Source of the DNA: an uncultured Alphaproteobacteria bacterium
GTDB lineage: Bacteria; Pseudomonadota; Alphaproteobacteria; RF32; CAG-239
Assembly (NCBI GenBank): GCA_944391355.1
Contig: CALXTG010000141.1
Location: forward strand, 1-6,136
DNA length: 6,136 nucleotides
Direction: 5' to 3'
The position numbers and the translations under genes are program-made. A model generated the notes under the pieces. The model searched no databases, was not told the origin of the DNA, and was given only the letters and a program-made list of their open reading frames with translations. The stretch's first letter is position 1. Each line of letters begins with the position of its first letter. Positions 4,908 to 6,136 of this stretch are shown piece after piece.

Positions 4908-6136
4908 TTTAAAAAATATTTTATGGAGCTTAGCCGCCGCAGCCGTTCTGGGGTTATCTTCCGTTTCTGTCGCACAGGCACAGGGCGTTCTCAGTCTGGA
5001 AGATGATAACGGCGGCGCGACTGATATTAATGACGAACTGGGATTGTCCATTAACAGCCCGGAAATTCCCGACAGCATTGAACTGCCGGCACCGGCGGCT
5101 GCTCAGGGCGGCATGATTACGCCTCCGGCCGGCGCGCCCGCACAGCCGGGAAAGATAGTTCCGAAGACCGGCGATATTGCACCGAAGACCGGCGGCATCG
5201 TTCCTAAAACAGGCGAAATTGTTCCCAAAACCGGCGATATGCCGCAGAATGCCGGCGGGCCGATTGCCCTGCCTTCCCCGGACGGCAATGCTCCGGCACC
5301 GACTTTCCGTCCCAAAGTTCCGATGATTGAAGAAGCGGAAGTCAGCGTCAGCGAAACAGATAACCAACCGGCGCCGAATCCGCTTGATACGCAGATTTTT
5401 GACGCTATGGATGACGAGGTCTTTTCGCAGATGTCCGATCTGGAAAAACAGACGGCGATTCTGACCTTGGAACTGAGACGCGAAAAGGTAAAAAATGAAA
5501 TTGAAGCTTTGCAGGCACAGCGCCGGAAAGCACTGGAAGAAGAAGAAAACCGCAGCGCCGAGCAGAAACTGAAACTGGCCGAAAAAGAGAGAGAACAGGA
5601 AAAGCAGGTTCTTGAAGAACGGCAAAAGCTCAGAGAACTGGATATGGCTTATGAAAAACTGCGCCAGGAAAAGCTTTTGAATAATTATAAAAACAAAATG
5701 CTGGCCGACAATCAGAAATGGATTGAAAACAATGCCAAAGTTTACGACCAGATTTCTCAGCTGAAGAAAGAGAACAAAGAGTTTATCGAAAACGTTAAAA
5801 AGAAAATGGCCGTATTGACGGAAGCATCCGACCAGGCAACGAAAACCGCCATGGAAGCCAAGGAACGTTATCAGCGTGAAAAAGCCAGCCTGCAGACGCA
5901 GATTTCAATTCTGAAAGCCCGTCTTGAAGCCGAAGAGAAAACCAACCCGTTTGCCGAAGCGGCAAACGCGGCCGCCGCCGAACAGAAAGAAGACGAAGTC
6001 CGTCTCAATGATGTCTACGTCATTATGGAAATCCGCGGCCAGGGCGGAAAACTGGCAGCCAAGCTGATTAATAAAGACGGTATGCCGTTTCTGGTTCAGG
6101 AAGGAACAACCCTGCAGACCGGTCAGATTGTCGATG
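4897..6136 (+). CDS. pilP: PilP-family pilus biogenesis protein, enlarged by repeats and a coiled coil (3' partial)
   Basis: The frame is open from the ATG at 4897 to the right edge, with 413 residues visible. Residues 1-28 look like a cleavable signal peptide: MRYDLKN, a hydrophobic core, and the likely cleavage site AQA/QG. A Pro/Ala/Gly-rich region follows to about 160 and includes four heptapeptide repeats (IVPKTGD-like) at 87-114. Residues 163-350 contain no proline and no glycine, are rich in Glu, Lys, Gln, Ala and Leu, and should form long helices or a coiled coil. Residues 369-413 begin the PilP C-terminal beta domain (DVYVIMEIRGQGGKLAAKLI, then FLVQEGTTLQTGQIVD), which is cut by the window end. 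Known PilP proteins of R64-type loci are much shorter, roughly 150-200 residues, with the same C-terminal domain. It should act in the periplasm, linking the PilO2 platform to the secretin. The PilP call rests on the C-terminal motif and gene order; the function of the inserted segments is unknown. Confidence 0.83.
   Translation, partial: MRYDLKNILWSLAAAAVLGLSSVSVAQAQGVLSLEDDNGGATDINDELGLSINSPEIPDSIELPAPAAAQGGMITPPAGAPAQPGKIVPKTGDIAPKTGGIVPKTGEIVPKTGDMPQNAGGPIALPSPDGNAPAPTFRPKVPMIEEAEVSVSETDNQPAPNPLDTQIFDAMDDEVFSQMSDLEKQTAILTLELRREKVKNEIEALQAQRRKALEEEENRSAEQKLKLAEKEREQEKQVLEERQKLRELDMAYEKLRQEKLLNNYKNKMLADNQKWIENNAKVYDQISQLKKENKEFIENVKKKMAVLTEASDQATKTAMEAKERYQREKASLQTQISILKARLEAEEKTNPFAEAANAAAAEQKEDEVRLNDVYVIMEIRGQGGKLAAKLINKDGMPFLVQEGTTLQTGQIVD
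5155..5238 (+). repeat. Four tandem 21-bp units encoding I-[VA]-P-K-T-G-[DGE]
   Basis: Four in-frame units encode IVPKTGD, IAPKTGG, IVPKTGE and IVPKTGD at residues 87-114 of the PilP-family protein. The units differ mainly at third codon positions (ccg/cct/ccc, aag/aaa, acc/aca, ata/att/atc). The peptide is therefore better conserved than the DNA, which suggests an old expansion kept for its protein sequence. The array lies in the extended Pro-rich region before the coiled coil. Confidence 0.85.

Noticed and set aside
4954..5625. Minus-strand 223-codon frame opposite the PilP gene
   Set aside because: It is antisense to a clear signal-peptide and coiled-coil protein and consists mostly of Phe/Arg/Leu-rich shadow sequence.
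1..6136. CRISPR arrays, tRNA or rRNA genes, insertion sequences, attachment sites
   Set aside because: The window is filled by protein genes apart from the 86-bp gap. I saw no spaced direct repeats, terminal inverted repeats, transposase or RNA-like segments.

Overview
The window carries part of a type IVb-pilus assembly locus from a diderm (Gram-negative) bacterium. Two proteins have lipoprotein signals, one is an outer-membrane secretin, and the genes have Shine-Dalgarno sites. Base composition is moderate, with proline and glycine codons mostly CCG and GGC, and the E/K-rich linkers make long purine-rich stretches. I suspect a proteobacterium, perhaps alphaproteobacterial, but the window has no phylogenetic marker, so the class is a guess.

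Layout: all genes lie on the + strand and there is no gene-free stretch over 300 bases. (1) 1-1301 is the 3' part of a gene open at the left edge. It encodes a long, charged, low-complexity linker ending in a divergent OmpA/MotB-like domain, and has a nine-C run near its start. (2) 1302-1387 is a short AT-rich gap with a good sigma70-type promoter (TTGATT-N17-TATGAT). (3) 1388-2026 encodes a small lipoprotein with a C-terminal TcpQ-type domain. (4) 2016-3614 encodes a PilN-type lipoprotein secretin. (5) 3633-4907 encodes a PilO2-family bitopic inner-membrane protein. (6) 4897-6136 encodes a PilP-family protein that runs off the right edge. It is much enlarged by a four-unit heptapeptide repeat and a 188-residue segment with no proline or glycine, predicted to be coiled coil.

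How they work together (family knowledge plus inference): the secretin forms the outer-membrane channel, the TcpQ-domain lipoprotein should bind or stabilise it, PilO2 and PilP form the inner-membrane/periplasmic part, and the ATPase, platform protein and pilins would be expected downstream. Gene order resembles the R64 thin-pilus series pilL-pilN-pilO-pilP, without pilM. Two 11-bp overlaps and one 18-bp gap, each with a clear ribosome binding site, point to one transcription unit starting near 1354. The OmpA-like protein just upstream may anchor the machine to the cell wall, but that rests only on position and fold.

Nothing here is clearly a new system. The least ordinary points are the enlarged PilP, the divergent OmpA-like neighbour, and the poly-C tract that could switch that neighbour off by slippage.
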